NCBI GenBank assembly: GCA_964251665.1
Contig: CAXUKO010000003.1
Span: 458,809 to 522,808 of the forward strand
DNA from: JBBQLG01 sp964251665
GTDB taxonomy: Bacteria > Bacteroidota > Bacteroidia > Cytophagales > Spirosomataceae
Length of the DNA: 64,000 nucleotides
Reading direction: 5' to 3'
Part shown: positions 24,782-32,927 of the stretch, piece after piece
Numbering within the stretch: the first letter of the stretch is position 1
Layout of the letters: every line of letters starts with the position of its first letter
The notes under the pieces: model-generated
Database searches by the model: none
What the model saw: the letters and a program-made list of their open reading frames with translations, nothing else
Told to the model about the DNA's origin: nothing
Program-made: the position numbers and the translations under genes

Positions 24782-25888
24782 TTGGCTAAGAACAGCACCA
24801 CACAAGCTCCCTCAGCAACGGCTACCGCAGCCGAAAACAAGCTAAAAGCCCTCCAGACAACAATGGAGAAGCTGGACAAAGCATACGGCAAAGGTACCGT
24901 TATGCGGCTCAGCGAAACCAAAGTGATGGACATTCCGGTCATCTCGACCGGTTCGCTCGGGCTTGATCTGGCCCTGGGTATCGGTGGCGTTCCACGCGGT
25001 CGGGTCGTCGAAATCTACGGTCCTGAATCAGCGGGTAAAACGACCATTGCCATGCACTGCATCGCCGAAGCCCAGAAGGCTGGCGGTCTGGCAGCTTTTA
25101 TTGATGCGGAACACGCTTTTGATCGTACCTACGCCCAGAAGTTAGGCATTGATACAGCTAACCTGCTTATCTCACAGCCCGACAATGGCGAACAGGCACT
25201 CGAAATTGCCGAGCATCTGATCAGCTCCGGTGCCATTGACATTATTGTAATTGACTCCGTTGCCGCCCTGGTACCGAAGGCCGAAATCGAAGGTGAAATG
25301 GGCGAAAGCAAGATGGGTCTCCAGGCTCGTTTGATGTCGCAGGCCCTGCGGAAACTGACCGGTACGATCAATAAAACCGGTTGCTGCTGCATTTTCATTA
25401 ACCAGTTGCGCGAGAAAATCGGTGTTATGTTCGGCAACCCCGAAACGACAACCGGTGGTAACGCCCTGAAATTTTACGCGTCGGTACGTCTGGACATTCG
25501 CCGGATTGGGCAGATAAAAGAAGGTGCCGATAACGTGGTGGGTAACCGCACGAAAGTGAAGGTAGTTAAGAACAAACTGGCCGCACCGTTCAAAGTGGTC
25601 GAGTTTGATGTGATCTACGGACAGGGTATTTCTAAAGTCGGCGAGATTCTTGACTTAGCCGTCGAGATGGAAATCGTCAAGAAATCGGGTTCGTGGTTCT
25701 CCTACGATGGCAACCGCCTGGCGCAGGGCCGTGATTCGGTGAAAGACCTGATTCTGGATAATCCCGAACTGATGGCCGAACTGGAAGGTAAGATCCGGGC
25801 CAAAATTAAAGATGATGAAAACGCCTTGTTGGACGATACACCGATTGGTGTCACGGAAGACGATGATGAAGGCGAAATCGACGATTAA
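24782..25888 (+). CDS. recA: Recombinase RecA
   Basis: 368-residue RecA, the ATP-dependent strand-exchange protein of homologous recombination and SOS induction. Walker A is GPESAGKTT. IDAEHAFD and IIVIDSVAALVPKAEIEGEMG hold the catalytic Glu and Walker B. Loop regions GLQARLMSQALRKLTG and NQLREKIGVMFGNPETTTGG are intact, and the C-terminus is acidic (TEDDDEGEIDD). The start is a TTG at 24782 giving MAKNSTT...; a stop lies six codons upstream in frame and the next ATG is about 28 codons in, past the usual N-terminus, so the TTG start is strongly favoured. It is a single-gene unit with promoter and terminator. Confidence 0.98.
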   Translation: MAKNSTTQAPSATATAAENKLKALQTTMEKLDKAYGKGTVMRLSETKVMDIPVISTGSLGLDLALGIGGVPRGRVVEIYGPESAGKTTIAMHCIAEAQKAGGLAAFIDAEHAFDRTYAQKLGIDTANLLISQPDNGEQALEIAEHLISSGAIDIIVIDSVAALVPKAEIEGEMGESKMGLQARLMSQALRKLTGTINKTGCCCIFINQLREKIGVMFGNPETTTGGNALKFYASVRLDIRRIGQIKEGADNVVGNRTKVKVVKNKLAAPFKVVEFDVIYGQGISKVGEILDLAVEMEIVKKSGSWFSYDGNRLAQGRDSVKDLILDNPELMAELEGKIRAKIKDDENALLDDTPIGVTEDDDEGEIDD

Positions 25889-25912
25889 TAGCTTTCCTCT
25901 TTTTAATAACGG

Positions 25913-25947
25913 AGCGGTGGCGGGGAAACCCGGCCACCGCTTTTTTT
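25913..25947 (+). terminator. Intrinsic terminator of recA
   Basis: AGCGGTGGC pairs with GCCACCGCT around a GGGAAACCC inner stem (25913-25941), followed by seven Ts. It lies 25 nt after the recA stop. Confidence 0.95.
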
Positions 25948-26073
25948 GTGGGATTCAAGAACCAATCAATTAAATCGATACTGCCAAATAAGCACTCCGG
26001 TTGATTATGAGCCGGTGCTTCACATGCCCACTTCCTATCGTTTTGCGGGTGAGCAGATCGGCGGTCTAGTATA

Positions 26074-26109
26074 AAATGAAAACAGCCAACCCGGTTTGGA
26101 GTTGGCTGT
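26074..26109 (-). terminator. Intrinsic terminator after the second immunity gene
   Basis: On the minus strand ACAGCCAAC (26109-26101) pairs with GTTGGCTGT (26090-26082), followed by a T-rich run. The stem words nearly repeat those of the terminator at 27301-27334, suggesting the terminator is part of the duplicated toxin-immunity module. Confidence 0.8.
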
Positions 26110-26128
26110 CAAGGCAAAATAGAGAAAT

Positions 26129-26599
26129 CTATTCTTCCTCAGTTGGGAGATCACTCAAATCAAATTTATCTTGAAGTGGATTTACATATCCATTGAGTGT
26201 AGTCATAAAGTGATTTTCTCTGGGTCGGGCGACAAAAATGCCTACGCTTTCAAAAGGTGATAATTCTAAGTCATAAGTATTGAAACCATATAGTACGGGT
26301 AGGCCATAGCTTGTTGACGCCGGACCTCCCTCAAAGCTACAACGCCACTCACCACCGTAGTTAGTTCTTACCACTTCGCCGAAATAAGCGGCAGCGTCGT
26401 TGTAGTCAGCATCTTGGTTCGAAACGTTATATTTCAGCAAATACTGCTCCAAAGCAACTAAGCTGTCAATAGAATAGTCAAGACTATACCCGCTTCTCTC
26501 TGCTCTGCCGATAAAATCCTCCATATAATCAGGGAGTGTAATTAAAAAGAACTCGAATTTATCTTCCAGTTCTTCTTTAGTAAAATCTTTTAGAGCCAT
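26129..26599 (-). CDS. Putative immunity protein for the orphan toxin tip
   Basis: 156 residues from ATG 26599 (an upstream in-frame ATG at 26629 overlaps the toxin module and is less likely). Acidic, soluble, no signal peptide: FTKEELEDKFEFFLITLPDY, then DADYNDAAAYFGEVVRTNYG and GEWRCSFEGG. No named immunity family was recognised with certainty. The call rests on position, 4 nt downstream of the toxin tip and before a terminator, exactly as the first immunity gene sits after its toxin. It is richer in A+T than the neighbouring housekeeping genes, typical of exchangeable cassettes. Confidence 0.6.
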   Translation of the reverse strand: MALKDFTKEELEDKFEFFLITLPDYMEDFIGRAERSGYSLDYSIDSLVALEQYLLKYNVSNQDADYNDAAAYFGEVVRTNYGGEWRCSFEGGPASTSYGLPVLYGFNTYDLELSPFESVGIFVARPRENHFMTTLNGYVNPLQDKFDLSDLPTEEE

Positions 26600-26603
26600 G
26601 TTA

Positions 26604-27290
26604 TCAAATTTTTGGACCTGTATGTACAATGACTCCTGCCCTCTTTAAAGCATCTAAAGCTGCTTTAGATGCTCCTTTCTCAAGAAAATACTCAATTTTA
26701 TATCCTTGAGTTTTAATTAACCAAGCATCCTTTTGAAGATCAATCTTTACCTGCTCTGTTAGACTTATCTTACCAGTCTTCAGTTGTCCCATATACTTTT
26801 CGCCTTGCTTGTAGATGTCAATCTGACGATTAGTAAATGGCGTCTTCTTCATTCCACTCGTCCCTCCCATAGCATCCCGGTAGGCCGCTTCCCGGGTTAG
26901 GCCACGGGTAGCGTTGCGCATGTTGGTGTCGTATTGCTTGCTCCACCGGGCGTAGTCATACTTACCACTTCTCTTTTTATAATCCGCCCAGCGTGGGCTT
27001 TGTGCTCGGATGACCCGGCAGTAAGCTTACCCGGCTTTCTGGCGGGTTGGGCCGCAGGTCGGGTCGATGTCGTTGCCGCTTCCTCTTCAACCGCTACTGC
27101 TCCCTGCCGGATGCCACTCCCGCCCGCCTGCCGCCCCCGCCAGAGCTTCATCTCCTCTTCAAGGTAGCCAAAGTACGCTCCCACGCTGCTTAGTCCCCGA
27201 CCCACCAACTTGGCCGCAGCCCGACGACCTACCAGCATGTCCAGCAGATCGACCCCGCCCCGCAGGACGATCCGGGCAAACAGGTCGGCA
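26604..27290 (-). pseudogene. Orphan polymorphic-toxin C-terminal module (displaced tip, frameshifted)
   Basis: Begins without a promoter or N-terminal half, right after the terminator of the first immunity gene, at the ADLFARIVLRGGVDLLDMLV segment also present in the full-length toxin upstream. It reads through FGYLEEEMKLWRGRQAGG and a Pro/Ala linker, then loses frame near 27010-27025. The other frame continues with SPRWADYKKRSGKYDYARWS, TREAAYRDAMGG and a tip (QKDAWLIKTQGYKIEYF, to residue KI) unlike the Ntox15 tip of the first copy. The N-terminal trafficking region is missing, so this is a stored alternative tip rather than an active toxin. The nuclease type of the tip was not identified; the R-x-A-A-x-R-D-A motif is common just before toxin tips. 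Confidence 0.75.
27115..27289 (-). repeat. Direct repeat, copy 2 (toxin connector segment)
   Basis: About 175 bp nearly identical to 28506-28680. It encodes the conserved connector ADLFARIVLRGG ... KLWRGRQAGG just before the variable tip. This copy holds the extra base (27227) that keeps the frame open. It provides the homology for swapping tips. Confidence 0.85.
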
Positions 27291-27300
27291 ACTTTAGTAA

Positions 27301-27334
27301 AATAAAAACAGCCAATCCGATTTTGGATTGGCTG
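27301..27334 (-). terminator. Intrinsic terminator after the first immunity gene
   Basis: CAGCCAATCC (minus strand, 27334-27325) pairs with GGATTGGCTG (27318-27309), followed by TTTTTATTTTA. It separates the complete toxin-immunity pair from the orphan module. Confidence 0.85.
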
Positions 27335-27360
27335 CATGGAAGAGAAGGCAAGTAGCAGGC

Positions 27361-27933
27361 TTATAGTGGTCCGCTGACCTGCGCCATCAAGTCCATATGA
27401 ACCTGAAGATTGACAATTTGAATGTTATCTACTGACTCACTGCCACCGAGTGCCAGTAGGGGAACATAGCCGTAGCATTGGTCGTAAGCAGGAACCCCTA
27501 ATTTGGCTTTAGCTTCATGGTAGACTGAAGCATTCAGCTTATCCCATATATATGAATCATCTATGAATTTAACATCAAATAGTAAATCTAATCCCCTACT
27601 CGTACTTATTGTTTCAAATACCGAATGACGAAAATCGTAGAACTCCATAAAACCTTCCCCCTTTTTTTTCCAGACAAAAAGGTCACCAAAAGCGGACACA
27701 GCTATAGGAGTATAATTGAAGCCTATATTTTCAATATAATTATCAGTAAACTCTTGAAATTGGGCAGGATCAATTAATCGTAAATAACCGTCCATAAAAT
27801 TGCCGAAACCATAATCTCGCCAAATAGATATTATTTCTTTTGGAAGCATATTTTGATATTCTTCTATTTTTTCTGCTGTTGGCATTTGGGAAATTTGATA
27901 ATCAGGATATTTCTCAAAAAATTTTTCTAACAT
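27361..27933 (-). CDS. GAD-like/DUF1851-type immunity protein (Tdi1-like)
   Basis: 190 residues, no signal peptide. The N-terminal half (FFEKYPDYQISQMPTAEKIE, PKEIISIWRDYGFGNFMDGY, LRLIDPAQFQEFTDNYI) is the GAD-like region, and the C-terminal half (SAFGDLFVWKKKGEG ... YDQCYGYVPLLALGGSES) matches DUF1851. This two-domain arrangement is that of Tdi1, the immunity protein against the Ntox15 DNase Tde1. The gene begins 7 nt after the Ntox15 toxin, so it is the cognate antitoxin by both family and position. Lower G+C than the toxin connector. Confidence 0.85.
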   Translation of the reverse strand: MLEKFFEKYPDYQISQMPTAEKIEEYQNMLPKEIISIWRDYGFGNFMDGYLRLIDPAQFQEFTDNYIENIGFNYTPIAVSAFGDLFVWKKKGEGFMEFYDFRHSVFETISTSRGLDLLFDVKFIDDSYIWDKLNASVYHEAKAKLGVPAYDQCYGYVPLLALGGSESVDNIQIVNLQVHMDLMAQVSGPL

Positions 27934-27940
27934 GGCTGGG

Positions 27941-29490
27941 TTAATGGTTTAATTCGATGTCTAGTTTAGTACTTCTACGCTCCTCTGGAGTCATGTTCCT
28001 AGCTTTATCACGGATATAATTATCCATGTTTTTCGATATTCCTTTCTTCTCCCATTGACTACCAATGGACCGGTTAACCCCTTGATCACCCACCCCCTCT
28101 ATATGGTCGGGATACCCGCCCGCAATTTGATCTGGATTATGTAGAGCATCCTGTGTCTTCAACCATTTTTTAGCTTCAATTTCAGCTTCTTGGGGACTCT
28201 TTCCCTGTCTAAGATACTCTTCTGCTTTCTGCTCTAAAGCGTCGTTTCTGGCTGCCTCTTGTGCCTTTCTGCCAGTCCTACCTTGATTTTTGTACTTGTC
28301 GCTGTTCTTCAGATACTCATCCACCGTCATGTTGTTCAACCCCTCCTGCTGACCCTGAAGCTGACGGTCAAACTCGGCCTGCGAATGGTTGGGATTCTTC
28401 TTGAAGGGTGGCCGGGTGCGGTACTTAGGCAAGCGAGCAGCAACGGGCGGAGCAGGCTTTCGGGCTTTGGTGGCTTCGGCTTCTTCCGCTACTACAGTAG
28501 GTCTAACGCTCCCGCCTGCCTGCCGGGCTCGCCACAACTTCATCTCCTCTTCAAGGTAGCCAAAGTACGCTCCCACGCTGCTTAGTCCCCGTCCCGCCAA
28601 CTTGGCAGCCGCCCGACGCCTACCAGCATGTCCAGCAGATCGACCCCGCCCCGCAGGACGATCCGGGTAAACAGGTCGGCCGCATCGTCCAAGTCCTGCT
28701 CGCTCTGCGCCCCGGTGGCTTTGCGGTAAAAGTCGAAGACCATCCGCAGTACGTTCACGCACAGGTCGATGCCGCCCGCTACCGCTCCAATGACCAGCAA
28801 GCCCAGTCCCAGCACTTCGCCCACGCCCGAAGACATCAGCACCACAGTCATACCCACGAAGATGGCGAAGTTCGCGGGGGTGAGCAGTTCTTTTACCGCC
28901 TTTTTGGCCTGTTCGGGTATTTTAGGCAACGCCCGTTGCATGGCCTCAGTCAGTTTTTCGGTGTCGGACATCTGACTGACGGGCTTTCCCGAACCACCGG
29001 GCCGGACAGTGAGCGTGGCTACGGGCTGGGTAGAAATTGCCTGGAAGGAAACGGGCCGGTGCCAGTTGGTGACCATGTTGGTCCACTGTGGGTGGCTGGC
29101 CCGGCGTCCGATACTCAGGAGTTTTCTATTGCCCAGCCAGAAATAATAATGGTCAGTGCCACCCCAATTGCTCAACGGCGCAAAGCGTAGTGTAGCTGGA
29201 TGAATAGCAGAAGCCGATGATGAATGCGCGAAGGGATTCGGTCCCATTCCGGGACGCTGACCGGGTTTTGGTAGTCCGGCCGGCCCAAGGGTAATCGGTT
29301 TTCCGCTGGGGTGGCCCGCAGAATTGGTGCTGCTGCCAGCCGTCGCACGGCCGGAAATGGGATGGTCTATTGGCCCGGTACTGGGATGAAAGCCAGGAGC
29401 ATTGCCCGAAGCAGGATTAAGAAAGGCTTTTACGGCCTTAAGTATGTCTTCATCGGCCAGATGACCGGTGGCTTCGATACGATATTCCAT
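27941..29490 (-). pseudogene. Polymorphic toxin with Ntox15 (HxxD) DNase tip, one-base frameshift
   Basis: Start ATG 29490 (MEYRIEATGHLADEDILKAV). A Gly/Pro/Ser-rich region follows, then a domain with aromatic residues (WGGTDHYYFWLGNRKLLSIG), an amphipathic/hydrophobic segment (FAIFVGMTVVLMSSGVGEVL), and the connector GGVDLLDMLVG. There the frame breaks near 28618; the other frame continues RRAAAKLAGRGLSSVGAYFG to the tip. Compared with the duplicate at 27227, exactly one base is missing. The tip has the Ntox15 signature ALHNPDQIAGG (His at 28139-28141, Asp at 28130-28132) and GVNRSIGSQWEKKG; Ntox15 toxins are DNases dependent on the HxxD motif. No secretion apparatus is in the window; a contractile injection system (T6SS or eCIS) is the likely exporter by family knowledge. 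As written, the tip is not translated. Confidence 0.8.
28506..28680 (-). repeat. Direct repeat, copy 1 (toxin connector segment)
   Basis: Nearly identical to 27115-27289, within the full-length toxin. It lacks one base between 28618 and 28619 relative to copy 2, which causes the frameshift. Confidence 0.85.
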
Positions 29491-29653
29491 AGCCTGTCTT
29501 CGGTAGCTAAACAACTACTGCTTCTATGCACAACCAATTCAGGACTTACCTGGCGAAAAAAAAGCTCCAATAAAACCGGGGAGGTCTATATTGGAGACTT
29601 TAGGCTATTGAGACAGCCGGTTACAGGCCATTTCTGACGATTGTATACGCTGC

Positions 29654-30940
29654 CTACCGCTGAGCCAGGGGCGTAAATTCCCGCAGCGTCGAACCGGTAT
29701 AAATCTGACGGGGACGACCGATGGGCTCCTTCGTTTCCAGCATTTCTTTCCACTGCGCAATCCAGCCCGGCAGGCGGCCAATGGCAAACATCACCGTGAA
29801 CATGTTGGTCGGGATGCCCAACGCGCGGTAGATGATACCGGAATAGAAATCAACATTGGGGTAGAGCTTGCGCGAGATGAAATACTCGTCACTGAGGGCG
29901 GCTTCCTCCAGTCCTTTGGCAATTTCCAGGACCGGATCATTCACGCCCAGTTTACTCAGTACGTCGTCGGCGGCTTTTTTAATGATCTTGGCGCGGGGAT
30001 CAAAGTTCTTATACACCCGGTGGCCAAAACCGAACAGCCGGAAACCGGTTGTTTTGGCGTTCTTGGCCATGTCGATGTACTTGGCTACGTCGCCACCACC
30101 CGCTTTAATCTCTTCCAGCATCTCAATCACTTCCTGATTGGCACCACCGTGCAATGGACCCCACAGGGCGTTGATGCCAGCCGCAATGGACGAGTAGATA
30201 TTAGCCTGCGACGAACCAACCAGCCGCACCGTTGAGGTAGAGCAGTTCTGCTCATGGTCGGCGTGGAGGATAAGCAGCACGTTCAGGGCTTCGGCTACCA
30301 CCGGATCAACTTTATAATCTTCGACCGGCAGCGCGAACATCATATTCAGGAAGTTCGGGATGTAGTCGAGGTTGTTCTTGGGGTAGTTAATGGGGTGGCC
30401 CATCGACCGTTTGTACGACCACGTAGCGATGGTTGGCAGTTTGGCCAGCAGCCGGATGATGTGAATATCGGCATCATCGTTGGGGCCGCCTTCGTACGAG
30501 TCGGGGTAAAAAGCGCTCATGGCGTTGGTCAGCGAACCGATCACCGCCATTGGGTGCGCGTTTACGGGAAATCCGTCGAAGATTTTCCGCATGTCTTCGT
30601 TCACTAACGTGTGACGGCGAATGGCTGTTTCAAAGGTCGAAAATTGCTCCTGCGTGGGTAATTCGCCATAAATGAGGAGGTAAGCCACTTCCAGAAACGA
30701 TGCTTTTGAGGCAAGGTCTTCTATCGAGTAGCCCCGATATTGCAGGATACCCAGTTCGCCGTCCAGAAAAGTGATGGCACTCTTGGTAGCACCGGTGTTT
30801 TTGTAGCCCCGATCGAGGGTAACATAGCCCGTTTGATCACGGAGATTGGAGATGTCGAAGGCTTTTTCGTGTTCAGTACCTTCCAGTACCGGGAACTGAT
30901 ACGATTTACCATCAACGGATAATTCAGCGACGTTTGCCAT
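29654..30940 (-). CDS. gltA: Citrate synthase
   Basis: 428-residue hexameric-type citrate synthase that condenses oxaloacetate and acetyl-CoA in the TCA cycle. The catalytic residues are in place: His in ALWGPLHGGANQEV, His in GFGHRVYKNFDPRAK, and Asp in NVDFYSGIIYRALGIP. The N-terminal beta domain (ELSVDGKSYQFPVLEGTE) is the type found in Gram-negative enzymes subject to NADH control. Length is normal. It is a single-gene unit; 170 nt separate its start from the upstream amidohydrolase stop. Confidence 0.97.
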   Translation of the reverse strand: MANVAELSVDGKSYQFPVLEGTEHEKAFDISNLRDQTGYVTLDRGYKNTGATKSAITFLDGELGILQYRGYSIEDLASKASFLEVAYLLIYGELPTQEQFSTFETAIRRHTLVNEDMRKIFDGFPVNAHPMAVIGSLTNAMSAFYPDSYEGGPNDDADIHIIRLLAKLPTIATWSYKRSMGHPINYPKNNLDYIPNFLNMMFALPVEDYKVDPVVAEALNVLLILHADHEQNCSTSTVRLVGSSQANIYSSIAAGINALWGPLHGGANQEVIEMLEEIKAGGGDVAKYIDMAKNAKTTGFRLFGFGHRVYKNFDPRAKIIKKAADDVLSKLGVNDPVLEIAKGLEEAALSDEYFISRKLYPNVDFYSGIIYRALGIPTNMFTVMFAIGRLPGWIAQWKEMLETKEPIGRPRQIYTGSTLREFTPLAQR

Positions 30941-31110
30941 TTGAAATTCAGGGTAGAGTATTCAGGGATAATGGGTTATGAAAAATCGTGCGAGCCGTCG
31001 GCGAAGTTAGGTAAAAAGCGAAGACGGCAGTTGATTCATTCAGGAAAAAGCCGGTTTGGCCCCTTTGGATGAGTTAATAACGGCCAAGTGTCAGAATAAG
31101 TTTAAGCGGG

Positions 31111-32385
31111 TTACCGCCTGTAAATTACCCCGCCTTTCATCACGAACTGCACCTGACGAACAGCCGTAATAATTTTTGTGGGGTCGCCGGTAACGGCTAC
31201 CAGATCGGCCAGCAACCCGGTTTTGATACGCCCCCGGTCGGCGAGGTGAAAGACATCGGCGTTAACGGCCGTTGCCGAACGCAGCACATCGAGGGGCTTC
31301 ATGCCATAATCGACCATCAGTTCCAGCTCGCGGGCGTTATCGCCATGCGCAAATACGCCCACATCACTGCCAGCCGCTATGGTTACGCCCGCGTCCAGCG
31401 CTTGCTTAAAGGTCACGCGTTTTTCCTTTACCCGCTCGGGTTCCGGGTCAGTGCCTTTTTTCCAACCCCGGTACTGTTGTACGGCATCACCGGCCGCCAG
31501 GGTGGGGCAGAGGGCCGTACCCTGCTTTTTCATCAACGCAAATACCTCCGGTGTACCGGCATCGCCATGTTCGATGGTTTCGCAACCGGCCAGAATCGCC
31601 CGGCGCATGCCTTCGGCCGTACCAGCGTGAGCGACTGTGGCGCGTCCACTACTGCGGGCTGTTTCCACAATCAGCTTTAATTCTTCCAGTGAAAACGTGG
31701 GGCGGGCGTCGTTGGCTGGCCCCCAGCCATAATCGGCATAGACTTTTACCACATCAGCACCCTTACCAATCTGCCGACGTACGGCTTGAATAATGGCATC
31801 GTGTCCATCCGCTTCTTCAGCACCCTGGGGCATGTCAATATCGGTGCTGAAGCCTTTGGGGGCGTAGCTGCCCGTTGCAACGAGCGCGCGGGTAGCCACG
31901 ATCATGCGGGGCCCCGGAATAATAGCCTGATTGATCGCCTGTTTCAGGCCAACATCATCGTAATCGGCACCTTCGGTACCCAGATCGCGTACGGTGGTAA
32001 AACCTGCTTCCAGCGTTTTCCGGGCATGAACAGTCGCCCGGGCCACACGGAGTGCCCGGCTTTCGCGCAGCACCTGATCATTCCAGGGCGTTTCATTGTA
32101 GGGGTGCAGCAGCAGATGCGAGTGTCCCTCAATCAGGCCGGGCAGCAGCGTAGTACCTTTTAGATCAATGGTTTCGGCTCCGTCGCTCTGAACGGACGAA
32201 GCTGGTCCAACGGCGTCAATTTTGGTGTTTTTTACCCGGACAACCCAGCCTTCGTGCAGGGTTTCGCCATCGAAAACGCGGTCGGGGCGGAGCAGGTAGG
32301 TTTGGGCGGTAGCGGTTCCTCCGTGAAGGCAGCTGAGTAGAAGCAGACAAGCCGCGAGTGGCAGCAGGGAAGTGCGGGAGTTCAT
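31111..32385 (-). CDS. Secreted imidazolonepropionase-like amidohydrolase (prolidase-type)
   Basis: 424 residues with a signal peptide (LLLSCLHGGTATAQ). Binuclear-metal amidohydrolase of the group annotated as Xaa-Pro dipeptidase or imidazolonepropionase-like. It has the HxH in LIEGHSHLLLHPYNETP, a Lys-bearing strand VVKVYADYGWGP, His in GRATVAHAGTAEGMRRA and CETIEHGDAG, and the final Asp in TIAAGSDVGVF. The C-terminal composite domain is GRIKTGLLADLVAVTGDPTK. Likely periplasmic hydrolysis of peptides or cyclic amides; substrate not determinable. Last gene of a six-gene operon, with a 4-nt overlap with the membrane-protein gene upstream. Confidence 0.9.
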   Translation of the reverse strand: MNSRTSLLPLAACLLLLSCLHGGTATAQTYLLRPDRVFDGETLHEGWVVRVKNTKIDAVGPASSVQSDGAETIDLKGTTLLPGLIEGHSHLLLHPYNETPWNDQVLRESRALRVARATVHARKTLEAGFTTVRDLGTEGADYDDVGLKQAINQAIIPGPRMIVATRALVATGSYAPKGFSTDIDMPQGAEEADGHDAIIQAVRRQIGKGADVVKVYADYGWGPANDARPTFSLEELKLIVETARSSGRATVAHAGTAEGMRRAILAGCETIEHGDAGTPEVFALMKKQGTALCPTLAAGDAVQQYRGWKKGTDPEPERVKEKRVTFKQALDAGVTIAAGSDVGVFAHGDNARELELMVDYGMKPLDVLRSATAVNADVFHLADRGRIKTGLLADLVAVTGDPTKIITAVRQVQFVMKGGVIYRR

Positions 32386-32927
32386 GAGCGGGATTTAGTA
32401 ATTATTTTCTCGTACAGGCCTTTTGCAAAAACGGAGACGACCAGCCCAGGCAGCAGGATGGCACCCGCCCGGAAACCGGCCCCGGTTAATTTATAGACAC
32501 CGGTGGTAAACTGATTGATGCTGTCGATAAGCCAGTAAATGGCTGCCGCCGACAGTGCCGTTAGCAGGCCAATGGCGACCGGCTGACTTAACCGCCCGAT
32601 GACCCAGCTCAGTAACAGCGCTACGGCCATCACGCCCGAAACAACGCCTAAGGCGCGGGGGAAAGTAGCGAGGTAATCGTACTCGTAAATGAAGATACCC
32701 ATGCGCCCGATGAGGTTGGGATGGGCCATAAGCCAGCCGTCCAGAACGACCAAAATAAGCAGAAGAACGTAGAAAAAAGGATTACGCATGAACCGGGTAA
32801 ACTGAGAAAACACAATGTCACGGATGAGAGCCGTTTGCGCCCGTTGTTGACGGCAGGCGACGACTTTCGTCCGTAAAATTGCGTTTTTAACGGCTATTCT
32901 CAGCAACTGCCCGTCAAAATCGGTCAA
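32382..32927 (-). CDS. Integral membrane protein of unknown function
   Basis: 181 residues with four hydrophobic segments: FFYVLLLILVVLDGWLMA, ALGVVSGVMAVALLLSWVIG, PVAIGLLTALSAAAIYWLID and AGAILLPGLVVSVFAKGLY. The N-terminal 45 residues are basic and soluble. ATGA overlaps on both sides (32382-32385 and 32924-32927) show tight translational coupling. No family recognised. Confidence 0.75.
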   Translation of the reverse strand: MTDFDGQLLRIAVKNAILRTKVVACRQQRAQTALIRDIVFSQFTRFMRNPFFYVLLLILVVLDGWLMAHPNLIGRMGIFIYEYDYLATFPRALGVVSGVMAVALLLSWVIGRLSQPVAIGLLTALSAAAIYWLIDSINQFTTGVYKLTGAGFRAGAILLPGLVVSVFAKGLYEKIITKSRS

